Of a stretch of 25,944 nt of DNA, positions 13,452-19,817 are shown piece after piece. Numbering within the stretch: position 1 is the first letter of the stretch; every line of letters begins with the position of its first letter. The notes beneath the pieces were generated by a model. That model had not been told where the DNA came from and made no database searches. It was given only the letters and a program-made list of their open reading frames with translations. The translations under genes and the position numbers were made by a program. The stretch spans positions 1 to 25,944 of the IMG/VR virus record IMGVR_UViG_3300015199_000019; one strand, given 5' to 3'. The DNA comes from a virus.

Positions 13452-13720
13452 ACGTCAAGCACAACTGGAACCGCGTGTGCGGCTTGGCCATCGCAATGCT
13501 CAATAGCGGCATCGATGCAGGAGCCGAGTGTAAGGCCACGCCGGATGAATTGCTGGCGGCTGCGAACCTGGTGGTGCTCGAGCTGGTGAAGCAGGGCACG
13601 CGCGGCGCTGACAAGCACGTGATTATCGAACGCCTGCGGATAACGCAACGAATGTTTACAAACGACCTGCGGAGCGGCTTGACGCCGATCGATCTGTTGG
13701 TTGAGCCAGCCGTCAACTGA
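13430..13720 (+). CDS. Small helical hypothetical protein
   Basis: This encodes 96 residues from the ATG at 13430, preceded by AAGGAG about 5-6 bases upstream. The sequence (MPAVETVDVKHNWNRVCGLA, then NLVVLELVKQGTRGADKHVI) is mostly helical with no membrane segment. It starts inside the end of the endonuclease gene. No family recognised. It is followed by a GAGGAG site for the next gene. Confidence 0.62.
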   Translation: MPAVETVDVKHNWNRVCGLAIAMLNSGIDAGAECKATPDELLAAANLVVLELVKQGTRGADKHVIIERLRITQRMFTNDLRSGLTPIDLLVEPAVN

Positions 13721-13729
13721 GGAGAAAAA

Positions 13730-14041
13730 ATGTACGTGACAGAGGAGAAGGCCCGCGGCGACGCGAGCAAGAAGCCGCCAGTGCCGGGCATGCAGTGCCG
13801 GGCGGTGCCGATGCTGGCGATACCGAAGCAAGGGCTTGGCGGCATGCAAATGGACTTCAGCGTGCCGTCGTGCGTGGCATCGATGTGCATGCTTTGGCGA
13901 TGGGGCCCGCAGGCCGAGGGCGAGGAGCCGCGTGGCTGTTGCGGGTTAGCGATACCACCGCAGTTTCCAGATCCCGTCATGCCGGAGCGGGTAGGCGCGT
14001 CCATCACGATTCTGGCACCACGAGGCAACGAAGCAGCGTAG
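13730..14041 (+). CDS. Small phage protein with Cys-WRW-CGLA motif
   Basis: This encodes 103 residues, with GAGGAG just ahead of the ATG. It opens MYVTEEKARGDASKK, and the middle has SCVASMCMLWRWGPQ and RGCCGLA. I recognise this combination (MYVTE start, C-x4-C-M-x-WRW, then CGLA) from a widespread small phage protein family of unknown function. The cysteines may bind metal. It sits in the rightward early operon between a hypothetical gene and a homing-type nuclease. Confidence 0.68.
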   Translation: MYVTEEKARGDASKKPPVPGMQCRAVPMLAIPKQGLGGMQMDFSVPSCVASMCMLWRWGPQAEGEEPRGCCGLAIPPQFPDPVMPERVGASITILAPRGNEAA

Positions 14042-14100
14042 CAAACGGGTATTCGAGCGGGTGAGGCCGGCCATAACGCCGGTACGGAACAGGAGGCAAC

Positions 14101-14637
14101 GTGCAAGCAGAGGGGCTAATGGAACGATGGGTCGCTGTTGTTGGGCACGAGGGCTGGTACGAAGTGTCGACGCTTGGGCGCGTGCGGTCGATCTCGAGAG
14201 ACGTGCTTCGGCGCGGCCGGGGCACTGTCGCGTATCAGGGAGTCGTCTTGAAGACTTGGTTGGACCGCGATGGTTATGTGGAGGTCTCGCTCTGCCGTGA
14301 GGGGCGTCAGCGAACGCAGAAAGTACACACGCTTGTTGCCGCAAGCTTTTTGGGGCCGAAACCTGCCGGCACCGAAATAGCCCACGGGGACGGTGATAAG
14401 ACCAACTGCTCAGTTGACAATCTGCGATATGCAACTCCGGCTGAAAATTCGGCTGATCGCAAGAAACATGGCACTCAAGCCATGGGTCGCGAGGCGTTTG
14501 CGATAAAGCTATCCGCAGATGATGTCGCCGCGATCAGGTCAAGCAAGGATGGACAACGGCTGCTGGCGGCGCGGTTCGGCGTTACTCGCGGCAATGTTCA
14601 GCATGTCCAGAAGGGGAAATCATGGCGGCATGTATGA
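14101..14637 (+). CDS. NUMOD4-HNH homing-type endonuclease
   Basis: This encodes 178 residues from the GTG at 14101, with AGGAGG about 4 bases upstream; the ATG at 14119 is an alternative. The order is a NUMOD4 domain (ERWVAVVGHEGWYEVSTLGR, VRSISRD), then HNH_3 (KVHTLVAASFLGPKPAGTEI, HGDGDKTNCSVDNLRYATPA), then a C-terminal helix-turn-helix (LLAARFGVTRGNVQHVQKGK). This is the classic layout of free-standing phage homing nucleases. It overlaps the Q-like gene by 16 bases, which is unusual for a recent insertion and suggests a settled resident. Confidence 0.88.
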   Translation: MQAEGLMERWVAVVGHEGWYEVSTLGRVRSISRDVLRRGRGTVAYQGVVLKTWLDRDGYVEVSLCREGRQRTQKVHTLVAASFLGPKPAGTEIAHGDGDKTNCSVDNLRYATPAENSADRKKHGTQAMGREAFAIKLSADDVAAIRSSKDGQRLLAARFGVTRGNVQHVQKGKSWRHV

Positions 14638-15233
14638 CGACATTTTCCCCATGGGGCGAGTCAGCCCAGTCTTGTTGTCGGTGGGCTTATGCGCTCCTCG
14701 CGAGCGCCGATGCAATGCCTTCAATCCTGGGCAATCTGCGAACAGGATCGAAGGAAAGGAAGGAGCTGGTCGCGGCCGAGCTTCGGGCCCAGGGTGCCCA
14801 AATCAGAGGGCACGTGGAGCGGATTCACGACCCGATCGCACGGGCCTATCTCATCGCTTTCTACCTGCCGCGGCCGATGGAGGAGCGGCTCGAGGGTGGT
14901 GGCCGAGCGTTCATCGATCGCTTTGGCCAGGAGCGCAACGAGGTCGAGCAACAACTCGCCGTCTGGCTCATGGTGCAACAGGGCACCGGCGCGCACCGCA
15001 CACGCGGCTATCGCGAGATCGTTGCCCAATACTGCCTTGGCAACCGGCTCCTCGACCGCATTCGACGCCTGAGTCGCCAACCCATGGGCATCGATCGCAT
15101 CGCCAAGCTGCTCAAAATGAGGACCAGCGAGGCAACCAAGCGTCGCGAGGAGTGCCGACTGCTCTTGGCCGACCTGGAAAAGCGCGCGCACGCGCTGGCG
15201 GACGAGAAGCTCTACACGGCGGGAATCATCTAA
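14622..15233 (+). CDS. Probable Q-like late antiterminator
   Basis: This encodes 203 residues from the ATG at 14622, with AGGGG about 7 bases ahead; the ATG at 14634 is an alternative. The C-terminal third (GYREIVAQYCLGNRLLDRIR, IDRIAKLLKMRTSEATKRRE) reads as a helix-turn-helix like those of sigma-region-4-type and Q-type proteins, and the rest is helical. The call rests mainly on context. It is the last early gene, and it is followed directly by a consensus promoter, a candidate Q-binding repeat and a terminator, the lambda Q-PR'-tR' layout. I cannot match it with certainty to one Q family. It might instead be a sigma-like or Holliday-resolution accessory protein. Confidence 0.62.
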   Translation: MAACMTTFSPWGESAQSCCRWAYALLASADAMPSILGNLRTGSKERKELVAAELRAQGAQIRGHVERIHDPIARAYLIAFYLPRPMEERLEGGGRAFIDRFGQERNEVEQQLAVWLMVQQGTGAHRTRGYREIVAQYCLGNRLLDRIRRLSRQPMGIDRIAKLLKMRTSEATKRREECRLLLADLEKRAHALADEKLYTAGII

Positions 15234-15269
15234 TGTCGAAAGTGCTTGACAAGGCGGCAATGATCTATG
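15218..15269 (+). repeat. Direct repeat around the late promoter, candidate Q-binding element
   Basis: GGCGGGAATCATCTAATG (15218-15235) and GGCGGCAATGATCTATG (15253-15269) agree at 15 positions with one indel and start 35 bases apart. The second copy fills the promoter spacer, where lambda Q binds. The first overlaps the end of the Q-like gene. Confidence 0.55.
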
Positions 15270-15276
15270 CTAGAAT
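15246..15276 (+). promoter_or_regulatory. Late promoter PR'
   Basis: A perfect TTGACA (15246-15251) is followed 19 bases later by TAGAAT (15271-15276), preceded by TG for an extended -10 (TGCTAGAAT). The start would be near 15283. A -10-like TATTCT (15281-15286) overlaps the predicted start and could hold the sigma-dependent pause that Q proteins need. Confidence 0.75.
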
Positions 15277-15304
15277 TCACTATTCTTGCCATTGTTCCGT
15301 TCAG

Positions 15305-15328
15305 AACCCGCCCTTGTGGCGGGTTTTT
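15305..15328 (+). terminator. Terminator tR' just after the late promoter
   Basis: CCCGCC (15307-15312) pairs with GGCGGG (15318-15323) around a CTTGT loop, flanked by AA/TT pairs and followed by a T run. Without antitermination the late transcript would be only about 45 nt long. Confidence 0.88.
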
Positions 15329-15433
15329 GCGTTCAGTCGGCAGAATTTCCCTCATCGTCGGGGGCCCCGGCGAATGACCCTCCTCCTTCAAACGCTGGAC
15401 AAGCTCCCGGCACCCATCACGGAGACACCCATC

Positions 15434-15991
15434 ATGGCGTCGTTCAAATTCATTGCGGCAAGCAACAGGAAAGGCCCGGCGGGTTCTACCGGTGGTATTC
15501 GAAGTGGTGACCTGCCCGGCAGCGGCGGTGCCAAGCGCAACGTCGACGGCGGGATCAAGTCACGGCACGCCGGCGTTACCTCAAGCGGCACACAGATCAA
15601 GTCGGCCGTGGGCTCGCTAGCCCAACAGGCAACCAGGGTGGCGTCGAGTTACGCCGCCAAGGGTCAACCGCGGGGCTTCGCCGGCGACAAGCGCGAGAAC
15701 AAGGGCTATGTGATGGGCACCGGCACGACCGGCAAGGGCAAGCTGCCGTCCGGCTCGGCGTTTGGCACTCAAAACCTACGCGTCGCGGCCGAGGGCCCGA
15801 CCCCGAAGGGTGCCGACATCGACAATCACCCCAAGATTTACAGCCAAAAGAACAAGAGCCTGACCATGAACGGCATGAAAGCCAAGGTCAAGGGCTTGGT
15901 CGGTGGGTTGTCGGGATCGTTCAATGGCCGCAAGGCAATTGGCCAGACCGGCAATGGTATCGGCGGCAAGCGCAAGCGTTCCTTCGTGTGA
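15434..15991 (+). CDS. Basic Gly/Ser-rich hypothetical late protein
   Basis: This encodes 185 residues from the ATG at 15434, with GGAG 9 bases ahead; an in-frame ATG at 15374 would add 20 residues. The product is rich in Gly, Ser, Lys and Arg (GPAGSTGGIRSGDLPGSGGA at the start, GNGIGGKRKRSFV at the end) with few hydrophobic residues, so it is probably largely disordered and able to bind DNA. It is the first gene after the late terminator and so the first beneficiary of Q. A DNA-condensing or virion-interior role is a guess from composition. The roughly 100-base leader before it holds nothing further. Confidence 0.68.
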   Translation: MASFKFIAASNRKGPAGSTGGIRSGDLPGSGGAKRNVDGGIKSRHAGVTSSGTQIKSAVGSLAQQATRVASSYAAKGQPRGFAGDKRENKGYVMGTGTTGKGKLPSGSAFGTQNLRVAAEGPTPKGADIDNHPKIYSQKNKSLTMNGMKAKVKGLVGGLSGSFNGRKAIGQTGNGIGGKRKRSFV

Positions 15992-16128
15992 AAGCTGTGG
16001 CCACGCCAATCGTCCTTGGACTGTTGGTGCTGGCTATTGGAATTCTCATTGTTGCGTGTGGCGCAGGCCAGTTGGCCTACGTGGTGGACAAGTGGTTCAA
16101 GGAGGCGTTCGGTCAGGTTGAGCGGTGA
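15988..16128 (+). CDS. 46-residue membrane peptide with a lipobox-like site
   Basis: The GTG at 15988 overlaps the previous stop (GTGA). The product reads VKAVATPIVLGLLVLAIGIL, then IVACGAG, one long hydrophobic helix followed by a lipobox-like I-V-A-C, and a charged tail WFKEAFGQVER. It could be a tiny lipoprotein, a holin-like peptide or a small membrane protein. Its place at the start of the late operon is where many phages keep lysis genes, but no endolysin is seen nearby. Confidence 0.55.
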   Translation: MKAVATPIVLGLLVLAIGILIVACGAGQLAYVVDKWFKEAFGQVER

Positions 16129-16237
16129 CGATGTGGATCCCGAACTGGCGATTCTCGTCGAGCGCCTGCTCTGGGCTTTCATCGGAGGTCTGTTCGTGGT
16201 TGCGGTTCTGTGTCTCGGGTACGGAGGAGAGAAATGA
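16118..16237 (+). CDS. 39-residue single-membrane-helix protein
   Basis: The best start is the TTG at 16118, with a GTG at 16133 as alternative. The frame ends with a TGA that overlaps the next ATG (ATGA). It has an acidic N-terminus (LSGDDVDPELAILVERLL) and one hydrophobic helix (WAFIGGLFVVAVLCLGYGG). A competing frame from the GTG at 16125 gives a Ser/Trp-rich product that looks less natural. The start is uncertain because AAGGAGG lies 12 bases away. Confidence 0.45.
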   Translation: MSGDDVDPELAILVERLLWAFIGGLFVVAVLCLGYGGEK

Positions 16238-16410
16238 TGAATAAGACGTTCAAGCTGCGGGATGGTGACTCGGTCACGGTCGTCGAGCTCATCAAAAAAG
16301 TCATCCAGACCAAGGACTTCCTGTATCGCTGCACCACGCGCGGGGCGACCGGTGTTGTCAAGGATGACATCAATCTGACGGGACGCGAGCTACAACTTAA
16401 CCAACTATGA
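16234..16410 (+). CDS. Small hypothetical late protein
   Basis: This encodes 58 residues, with a strong GGAGGAGAG site ahead of the paired ATG codons at 16234 and 16237. The sequence MMNKTFKLRDGDSVTVVELI, IKKVIQTKDFLYRCTTRGAT mixes strands and one helix, with no membrane segment. It is coupled to neighbours by ATGA on both sides. Function unknown. Confidence 0.6.
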   Translation: MMNKTFKLRDGDSVTVVELIKKVIQTKDFLYRCTTRGATGVVKDDINLTGRELQLNQL

Positions 16411-16589
16411 GCATGGTCGACGCCTACATTCTCGCGATGCTGTTCCTCGGCTTCGGGGCTTTGTGCATTGGCATCGCATGGCTCGGGCGGTGGGTTATCT
16501 GGCGCGTTGGCCAGATGCGCTCTGATCGGAGGCTTAAGGCATATCTCGCCCGACCCCCGCGGCCCCGTTGCCAGATGGACCCGGAATGA
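16407..16589 (+). CDS. 60-residue membrane protein
   Basis: One or two hydrophobic segments (DAYILAMLFLGFGALCIGIA, then WLGRWVIWRVG) are followed by a basic, Pro-rich cytoplasm-like tail (KAYLARPPRPRCQ). This is holin-like in size and topology but has no specific family mark. The ATG overlaps the previous stop (ATGA at 16407-16410), and its own stop overlaps the next start. Confidence 0.55.
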   Translation: MSMVDAYILAMLFLGFGALCIGIAWLGRWVIWRVGQMRSDRRLKAYLARPPRPRCQMDPE

Positions 16590-16714
16590 AACCCAAGGCC
16601 AAGCCGGAGCCGTTCGCGGCCCCGACCATCGTAGGCTATTGCGACAAGTGCCGGGCGAAGCGGTACGTCTGTGCCGGCATCTGTTTGGCTTGCGGGTGCC
16701 GAGTCAAGCCATGA
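16586..16714 (+). CDS. 42-residue zinc-ribbon-like protein
   Basis: This gene tiles exactly between neighbours by ATGA overlaps at both ends. After a Lys/Pro-rich start the sequence is YCDKCRAKRYVCAGICLACG followed by C, giving CxxC, two single cysteines and CxxCxC, a likely small zinc ribbon. No known family. It is probably nucleic-acid or protein binding. Confidence 0.55.
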   Translation: MKPKAKPEPFAAPTIVGYCDKCRAKRYVCAGICLACGCRVKP

Positions 16715-16905
16715 GGGACAACATCAAGAACGCCGACACGCGCGCCGAGTGGGGCCGGGCGGTCGACAAGCTGTTGCCTGGTGACCACATTCATTACACC
16801 GCGCCGCTGAACCGGCCGACCATCGGCCTAAGCCCCGGCGGGCTGGACGCGATCGAGGCCGCGCAGCTCAAACGCCTGCGGAAGCAACAGAAGGCCGCGG
16901 CATGA
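16711..16905 (+). CDS. Small hypothetical protein
   Basis: This encodes 64 residues from the ATG at 16711 (ATGA overlap). The sequence MRDNIKNADTRAEWGRAVDK, LLPGDHIHYTAP ends in a basic Ala/Lys/Gln helix (AAQLKRLRKQQKAAA). No known domain. The overlaps at both ends support it. The longer frame upstream is a shadow of its neighbours. Confidence 0.55.
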   Translation: MRDNIKNADTRAEWGRAVDKLLPGDHIHYTAPLNRPTIGLSPGGLDAIEAAQLKRLRKQQKAAA

Positions 16906-17117
16906 AGCGCACCGCCCTACTCGCCACCATCAAGCGCAAGCCGCACCTGTGTCTGAATCCTATCCACCGCGGTTCTGGCATGTGGGTGTGCGTAGGCTAC
17001 TGTGGCGACCGGGTCATAAGCAGCCATGGGCTGACCCCGGCGGCGGCTTTCAGGCCATGGAGCGACGCCTATCAGTATCTCCGCTTCCGCAACACCGTCA
17101 CCGCGGGGATGGCGTGA
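16902..17117 (+). CDS. Small hypothetical protein before the terminase
   Basis: This encodes 71 residues. The sequence MKRTALLATIKRKPHLCLNP, MWVCVGYCGDRVISSHGLTP, AAAFRPWSDAYQYL resembles a small family often found near phage packaging or late genes, with a Trp/Gly-rich core and a helix ending. It has ATGA with the previous gene, and its TGA overlaps the GTG of the small terminase. Function unknown. Confidence 0.6.
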   Translation: MKRTALLATIKRKPHLCLNPIHRGSGMWVCVGYCGDRVISSHGLTPAAAFRPWSDAYQYLRFRNTVTAGMA

Positions 17118-17728
17118 GTCTGACCGCCAAGCAGGAGGCATTCGCTCAATTGGTGGCGAGGGGTACGCACCCCACGGACGCTTACCGGGAGGCATACAGT
17201 GCCACCAGTATGAAGCCGGAGAACGTGCGAACAGAGGGTAGCAAACTGGCACGCCACCCCACGGTGGCCCCACGGATAGCCGAATTGAGGGCGCCGGCGA
17301 TTGCCGTCGTCAAAGAGAGTATCGGCCTTGATTTGCAACGTGTTTTGTTGGAGCAGGGGCGACTGGCCACGTTTGACATTGGGTCGATCTATGACCCGGA
17401 GACGAATGAACTGCGCCCGATCAAGGAGTGGACCCCCGCGGCGAGGGCTTCGGTGAAGAAGATCAAGACCCGTGCACTGTTCGGCGAGGGGAGCGATGGC
17501 AAGGGTCAGATAGGGACGGTCACGGAGGTCGATCTTTGGGACAAGACTGGCGCGCTCGAGGCGCTAATGAAGAACCTGGGCGGGTATGCCAAGGATAACG
17601 AACAGAAGAACGACGGCCTGAATGGCCTGTCGCGTGAAGTGCTGAAATTGATCGAGGACCGCATTGGACGACTCATTGCCGGACGACCTGTCCTGGTTGG
17701 AGAAGTTACCGCTCGAAGCGTTAGCTGA
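17114..17728 (+). CDS. terS: Terminase small subunit
   Basis: This encodes 204 residues from the GTG at 17114, which overlaps the preceding stop; a longer frame to 16949 only shadows that neighbour. The opening LTAKQEAFAQLVARGTHPTD, AYREAYSATSMKPENVRTEG, SKLARHPTVAPRIAELR is the standard helix-turn-helix start of Terminase_2-type small subunits that recognise the packaging site. A central beta-rich part (IGTVTEVDLWDKTGALEALM) and a helical C-terminus follow. It overlaps the large subunit by 65 bases, which is long for this genome. Confidence 0.9.
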   Translation: MSLTAKQEAFAQLVARGTHPTDAYREAYSATSMKPENVRTEGSKLARHPTVAPRIAELRAPAIAVVKESIGLDLQRVLLEQGRLATFDIGSIYDPETNELRPIKEWTPAARASVKKIKTRALFGEGSDGKGQIGTVTEVDLWDKTGALEALMKNLGGYAKDNEQKNDGLNGLSREVLKLIEDRIGRLIAGRPVLVGEVTARSVS

Positions 17729-19115
17729 CATCCGAGGCAAGGTGCAGGAGCGTTTGAAGCGCAGCCGGATTTGGGATTTCTACCCCGATGATGGCCCGCT
17801 GCGGCGGGAGCTGTACCCGAAGCACCAGGAGTTTCTTGGTGCTGGCGTAGGCGCCCGGGTGCGAATGCTTATGGCGGCGAACCGGGTCGGCAAGACCGAG
17901 GGCTGCGGGCTCTACGAGACCGTGCTGCACATGACTGGGCTCTATCCGGCGTGGTGGAAGGGCAAGCGCTTCGATCGGCCAGTCAAGGTCTGGATCTGTG
18001 GGGAGTCGAACAAGGCGGTGCGCGAGTCGCTGCAATTCAAGCTCCTCGGGCCGTGGAATCACTTTGGCACTGGCCTGATCCCTGCCGAGCAGTTTGTGAA
18101 GCACACGTCTAAGGCCGGCGTCCCAGAGACCGTCGATACGTTCATGGTCCGCCACGTCAGCGGCAAGACCAGTACGGGCGTCTTCAAGAGCTACGAGCAG
18201 GGCGCCATGGAGTTTGCATCCTCGGAACAGGACGTGATTCTGCTCGACGAGGAGCCGAGTCTTGAAATCTTCGCCGAGTGCGTCATGCGAACCATGACGA
18301 CCGGCGGGATCATCATGCTCACCTTCACGCCCTTGGGCGGGGTGACGAAGCTCATCAAGCATATGCGCGAGTCGGGCGCCTACGAGGTCGGGGCGACGTG
18401 GGATGACGTGCCCCATCTGTCGGCGTCGATGAAAGAGGAATTGTGGAACGCGACGCCGGCCTACATGCGCGATGCGCGCGCCAAGGGCATACCAGCTCGA
18501 GGCAGCGGCGTGGTCTTCCCGGTGTCCGAGGAAACCATTACCTGCGAGCCGGAGCGATTGCCGGGCATCTTCCCGTCGATCATTGGGCTCGATTTCGGTT
18601 GGGATCACCCGAGCGCCGCGGTCAAGATGATCCACGACCGCGACAGCGACATCATCTACGTGGTGGCCATCCATCGGCAGCGCGAGGCGACGCCGCTCAT
18701 GTTCGCCGAGGGTATCAAGCCTTGGGGCACCTGGTGCCCGGTAGCGTGGCCACACGATGGCTTGCAGCACGACAAGGGATCTGGCATCGAGCTCGCCGAG
18801 TTGTACCGGAAGCAGGGTTTGAACATGCTGCCGAAGCCGGCGAGCTTCAACGACGACAAGCTGGACAACAGCGTCGAGGCGGGGGTCGCTGGCATGCTCG
18901 ACCGGATGCAGTCGGGGCGGTTCAAGGTCATGGAGCACCTGACCGACTGGTTTACTGAGTTCCGCGACTACTACCGTGAAGACGGGGTCATCGTGAAAGA
19001 GAACGATGATTTGATGTGCGCGACGCGGTACGCCTACATGATGCTGCGCTACGCCAGGACCAAGCCGCGGACGTCGAATCTCGAGGAACGGCCGAGAAAT
19101 TGGCGAGTGACGTGA
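17664..19115 (+). CDS. terL: Terminase large subunit
   Basis: This encodes 483 residues from a TTG at 17664 with GAGGA 5 bases ahead. The N-terminal ATPase has Walker A AANRVGKTE (about 71-79), Walker B with catalytic glutamate DVILLDEEP (about 190-198) and coupling motif TFTPLGG (about 220-226). The C-terminal RNase-H-like nuclease has IGLDFGWDHPSA (first aspartate about 310), WPHDG (about 362-366) and NDDLMCATRYA (last acidic residues about 448-449). It is full length for a P22/podovirus-type packaging motor. It powers DNA translocation through the portal and cuts the genome. Confidence 0.95.
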   Translation: MDDSLPDDLSWLEKLPLEALADIRGKVQERLKRSRIWDFYPDDGPLRRELYPKHQEFLGAGVGARVRMLMAANRVGKTEGCGLYETVLHMTGLYPAWWKGKRFDRPVKVWICGESNKAVRESLQFKLLGPWNHFGTGLIPAEQFVKHTSKAGVPETVDTFMVRHVSGKTSTGVFKSYEQGAMEFASSEQDVILLDEEPSLEIFAECVMRTMTTGGIIMLTFTPLGGVTKLIKHMRESGAYEVGATWDDVPHLSASMKEELWNATPAYMRDARAKGIPARGSGVVFPVSEETITCEPERLPGIFPSIIGLDFGWDHPSAAVKMIHDRDSDIIYVVAIHRQREATPLMFAEGIKPWGTWCPVAWPHDGLQHDKGSGIELAELYRKQGLNMLPKPASFNDDKLDNSVEAGVAGMLDRMQSGRFKVMEHLTDWFTEFRDYYREDGVIVKENDDLMCATRYAYMMLRYARTKPRTSNLEERPRNWRVT

Positions 19116-19195
19116 GAGACCTGCTGCGCGCCCTGGTCGTCAATCTGGCGATCTGGACGGCGGCGCTGGTGCTGGTGTTCTGTAACCTTCAATGA
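19112..19195 (+). CDS. 27-residue membrane peptide
   Basis: The GTG at 19112 overlaps the terL stop (GTGA). The product VRDLLRALVVNLAIWTAALV plus seven residues is one hydrophobic helix after a basic start. It follows the pattern of tiny membrane peptides in this operon. Support is the overlap and the clean hydrophobic composition only. Confidence 0.4.
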   Translation: MRDLLRALVVNLAIWTAALVLVFCNLQ

Positions 19196-19196
19196 T

Positions 19197-19463
19197 CTGC
19201 GCTCGACGAAGCTGCTGGCACCAGGTGGCGACCCCGTCAAAGTAGAAGACGGCTTCCCAGCAACCCTACTTGCAGAGGGATTATCAGCGACTCTAGCCGG
19301 AGTCGGCGATGCAAGGCAGATCACCCAAACGCCCGAAATCAGCATGCAGTTGATGCTGTCCTGTGACCCGCAAATCTGTGGCGAGGATAGGGCGCCCTAT
19401 TCTATATGGCGGCTAGTTGTTTGCGAAAAATTGATAACTACTACCTCACGGAGGGCCCAATGA
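19197..19463 (+). CDS. Protein-like open frame without a standard start codon
   Basis: An open frame ends with TGA at 19461-19463 that overlaps the next ATG as ATGA, exactly as other genes in the operon do. Its 88 residues read like a real protein (LAPGGDPVKVEDGFPATLLA, EGLSATLAGVGDARQITQTP, then SIWRLVVCEKLITT). No ATG, GTG or TTG opens it. The nearest ATG (19192, overlapping the previous stop) is in another frame and ends after 17 codons. A CTG at 19197 is the first near-start. The gene may have lost its start, carry a frameshift, or use recoding. Confidence 0.4.
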   Translation: MRSTKLLAPGGDPVKVEDGFPATLLAEGLSATLAGVGDARQITQTPEISMQLMLSCDPQICGEDRAPYSIWRLVVCEKLITTTSRRAQ

Positions 19464-19609
19464 ACGTGCATCTGTTTCTCGAAGTACTCGCGGCATGGCT
19501 GATTGCCTTGGCTGCGTTCAAGTGTCCCGAGCCGCCGCACGTGTCGTTTGCGTGGCTCGGCGTATTCATTCTGGTGCTCGTTCTTGTTTTGGGCGGGCTT
19601 CGGTTATAG
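19460..19609 (+). CDS. 49-residue membrane protein
   Basis: The ATG at 19460 follows a CGGAGGG site about 5 bases away. There are two hydrophobic segments, HLFLEVLAAWLIALAAF and AWLGVFILVLVLVLGGL, separated by KCPEPPHVS, giving a hairpin-like two-helix membrane protein of a size seen in holins. It ends 5 bases before the tRNA-like element. A lysis role is possible but unproven. Confidence 0.6.
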   Translation: MNVHLFLEVLAAWLIALAAFKCPEPPHVSFAWLGVFILVLVLVLGGLRL

Positions 19610-19614
19610 ATCAA

Positions 19615-19677
19615 TGGGCGGCATGGTAGCCCCTGTGCACATCGGCAGGGGAGCTGGTATCGAATCCAGCCCGCCCA
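19615..19677 (+). ncRNA. 63-nt tRNA-like element lacking a D arm
   Basis: TGGGCGG (19615-19621) pairs perfectly over 7 bp with CCGCCCA (19671-19677), like an acceptor stem. Inside are a 6-bp stem CCCCTG/CAGGGG around a 10-base loop, in the anticodon-arm position, and a T-arm look-alike, GCTGG-TATCGAAT-CCAGC. That arm is a canonical GCTGGTTCGAATCCAGC with one extra A. CATGGTAG replaces a D arm, and no CCA is encoded. It is not a standard tRNA. It could be a decayed tRNA gene or a functional tRNA mimic. Confidence 0.6.
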
Positions 19678-19735
19678 CTTAATCACGCAAAGTACCAGCG
19701 ACCAGGGCATATTGCTCGGCTGGCGACGTGACGCT

Positions 19736-19754
19736 TGGCTGGCGTAACCAGCCA
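19736..19754 (+). other. Hairpin upstream of the UUCG terminator
   Basis: TGGCTGG and CCAGCCA pair over 7 bp around CGTAA. A second GGCTGG copy at 19718-19723 could pair with the same right arm, allowing alternative structures. Confidence 0.45.
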
Positions 19755-19762
19755 CTTATTCA

Positions 19763-19790
19763 GAGGCACCTTCGGGTGCCTTTTCTTTTT
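19763..19790 (+). terminator. Intrinsic terminator with UUCG loop, inside the late operon
   Basis: GGCACC (19765-19770) pairs with GGTGCC (19775-19780) around the stable TTCG tetraloop, followed by TTTTCTTTTT. It lies between the tRNA-like element and the genes leading to the portal, so portal expression needs antitermination or partial read-through. Confidence 0.9.
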
Positions 19791-19817
19791 CCGTGGAGGC
19801 AACGATGGGCAAAACGA

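Noticed and set aside
13060-14106. 348-codon minus-strand frame opposite the nuclease and hypothetical genes
   Set aside because: Its composition (Ser, Arg, Pro, Cys) is unlike the real genes, and it opposes well-supported coupled genes.
17721-18938. Long minus-strand open frame opposite terL
   Set aside because: It is a shadow of the high-GC coding strand: rich in Arg, His and Leu, without motifs, and terL is certain.
19116-19463. TGA read-through of terL into the following open frame
   Set aside because: The intervening residues are Cys/Trp/Arg-rich and only shadow the membrane peptide, so a joined protein is unlikely.
19615-19677. Canonical tRNA gene
   Set aside because: There is no D arm, the central loop has 10 bases instead of 7, the T loop has an extra base, and no CCA is encoded. 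It is listed as tRNA-like only.
19615-19677. attP site matching a host tRNA 3' end
   Set aside because: The T-arm carries an extra base, no integrase lies nearby, and the place between terminase and portal is atypical.
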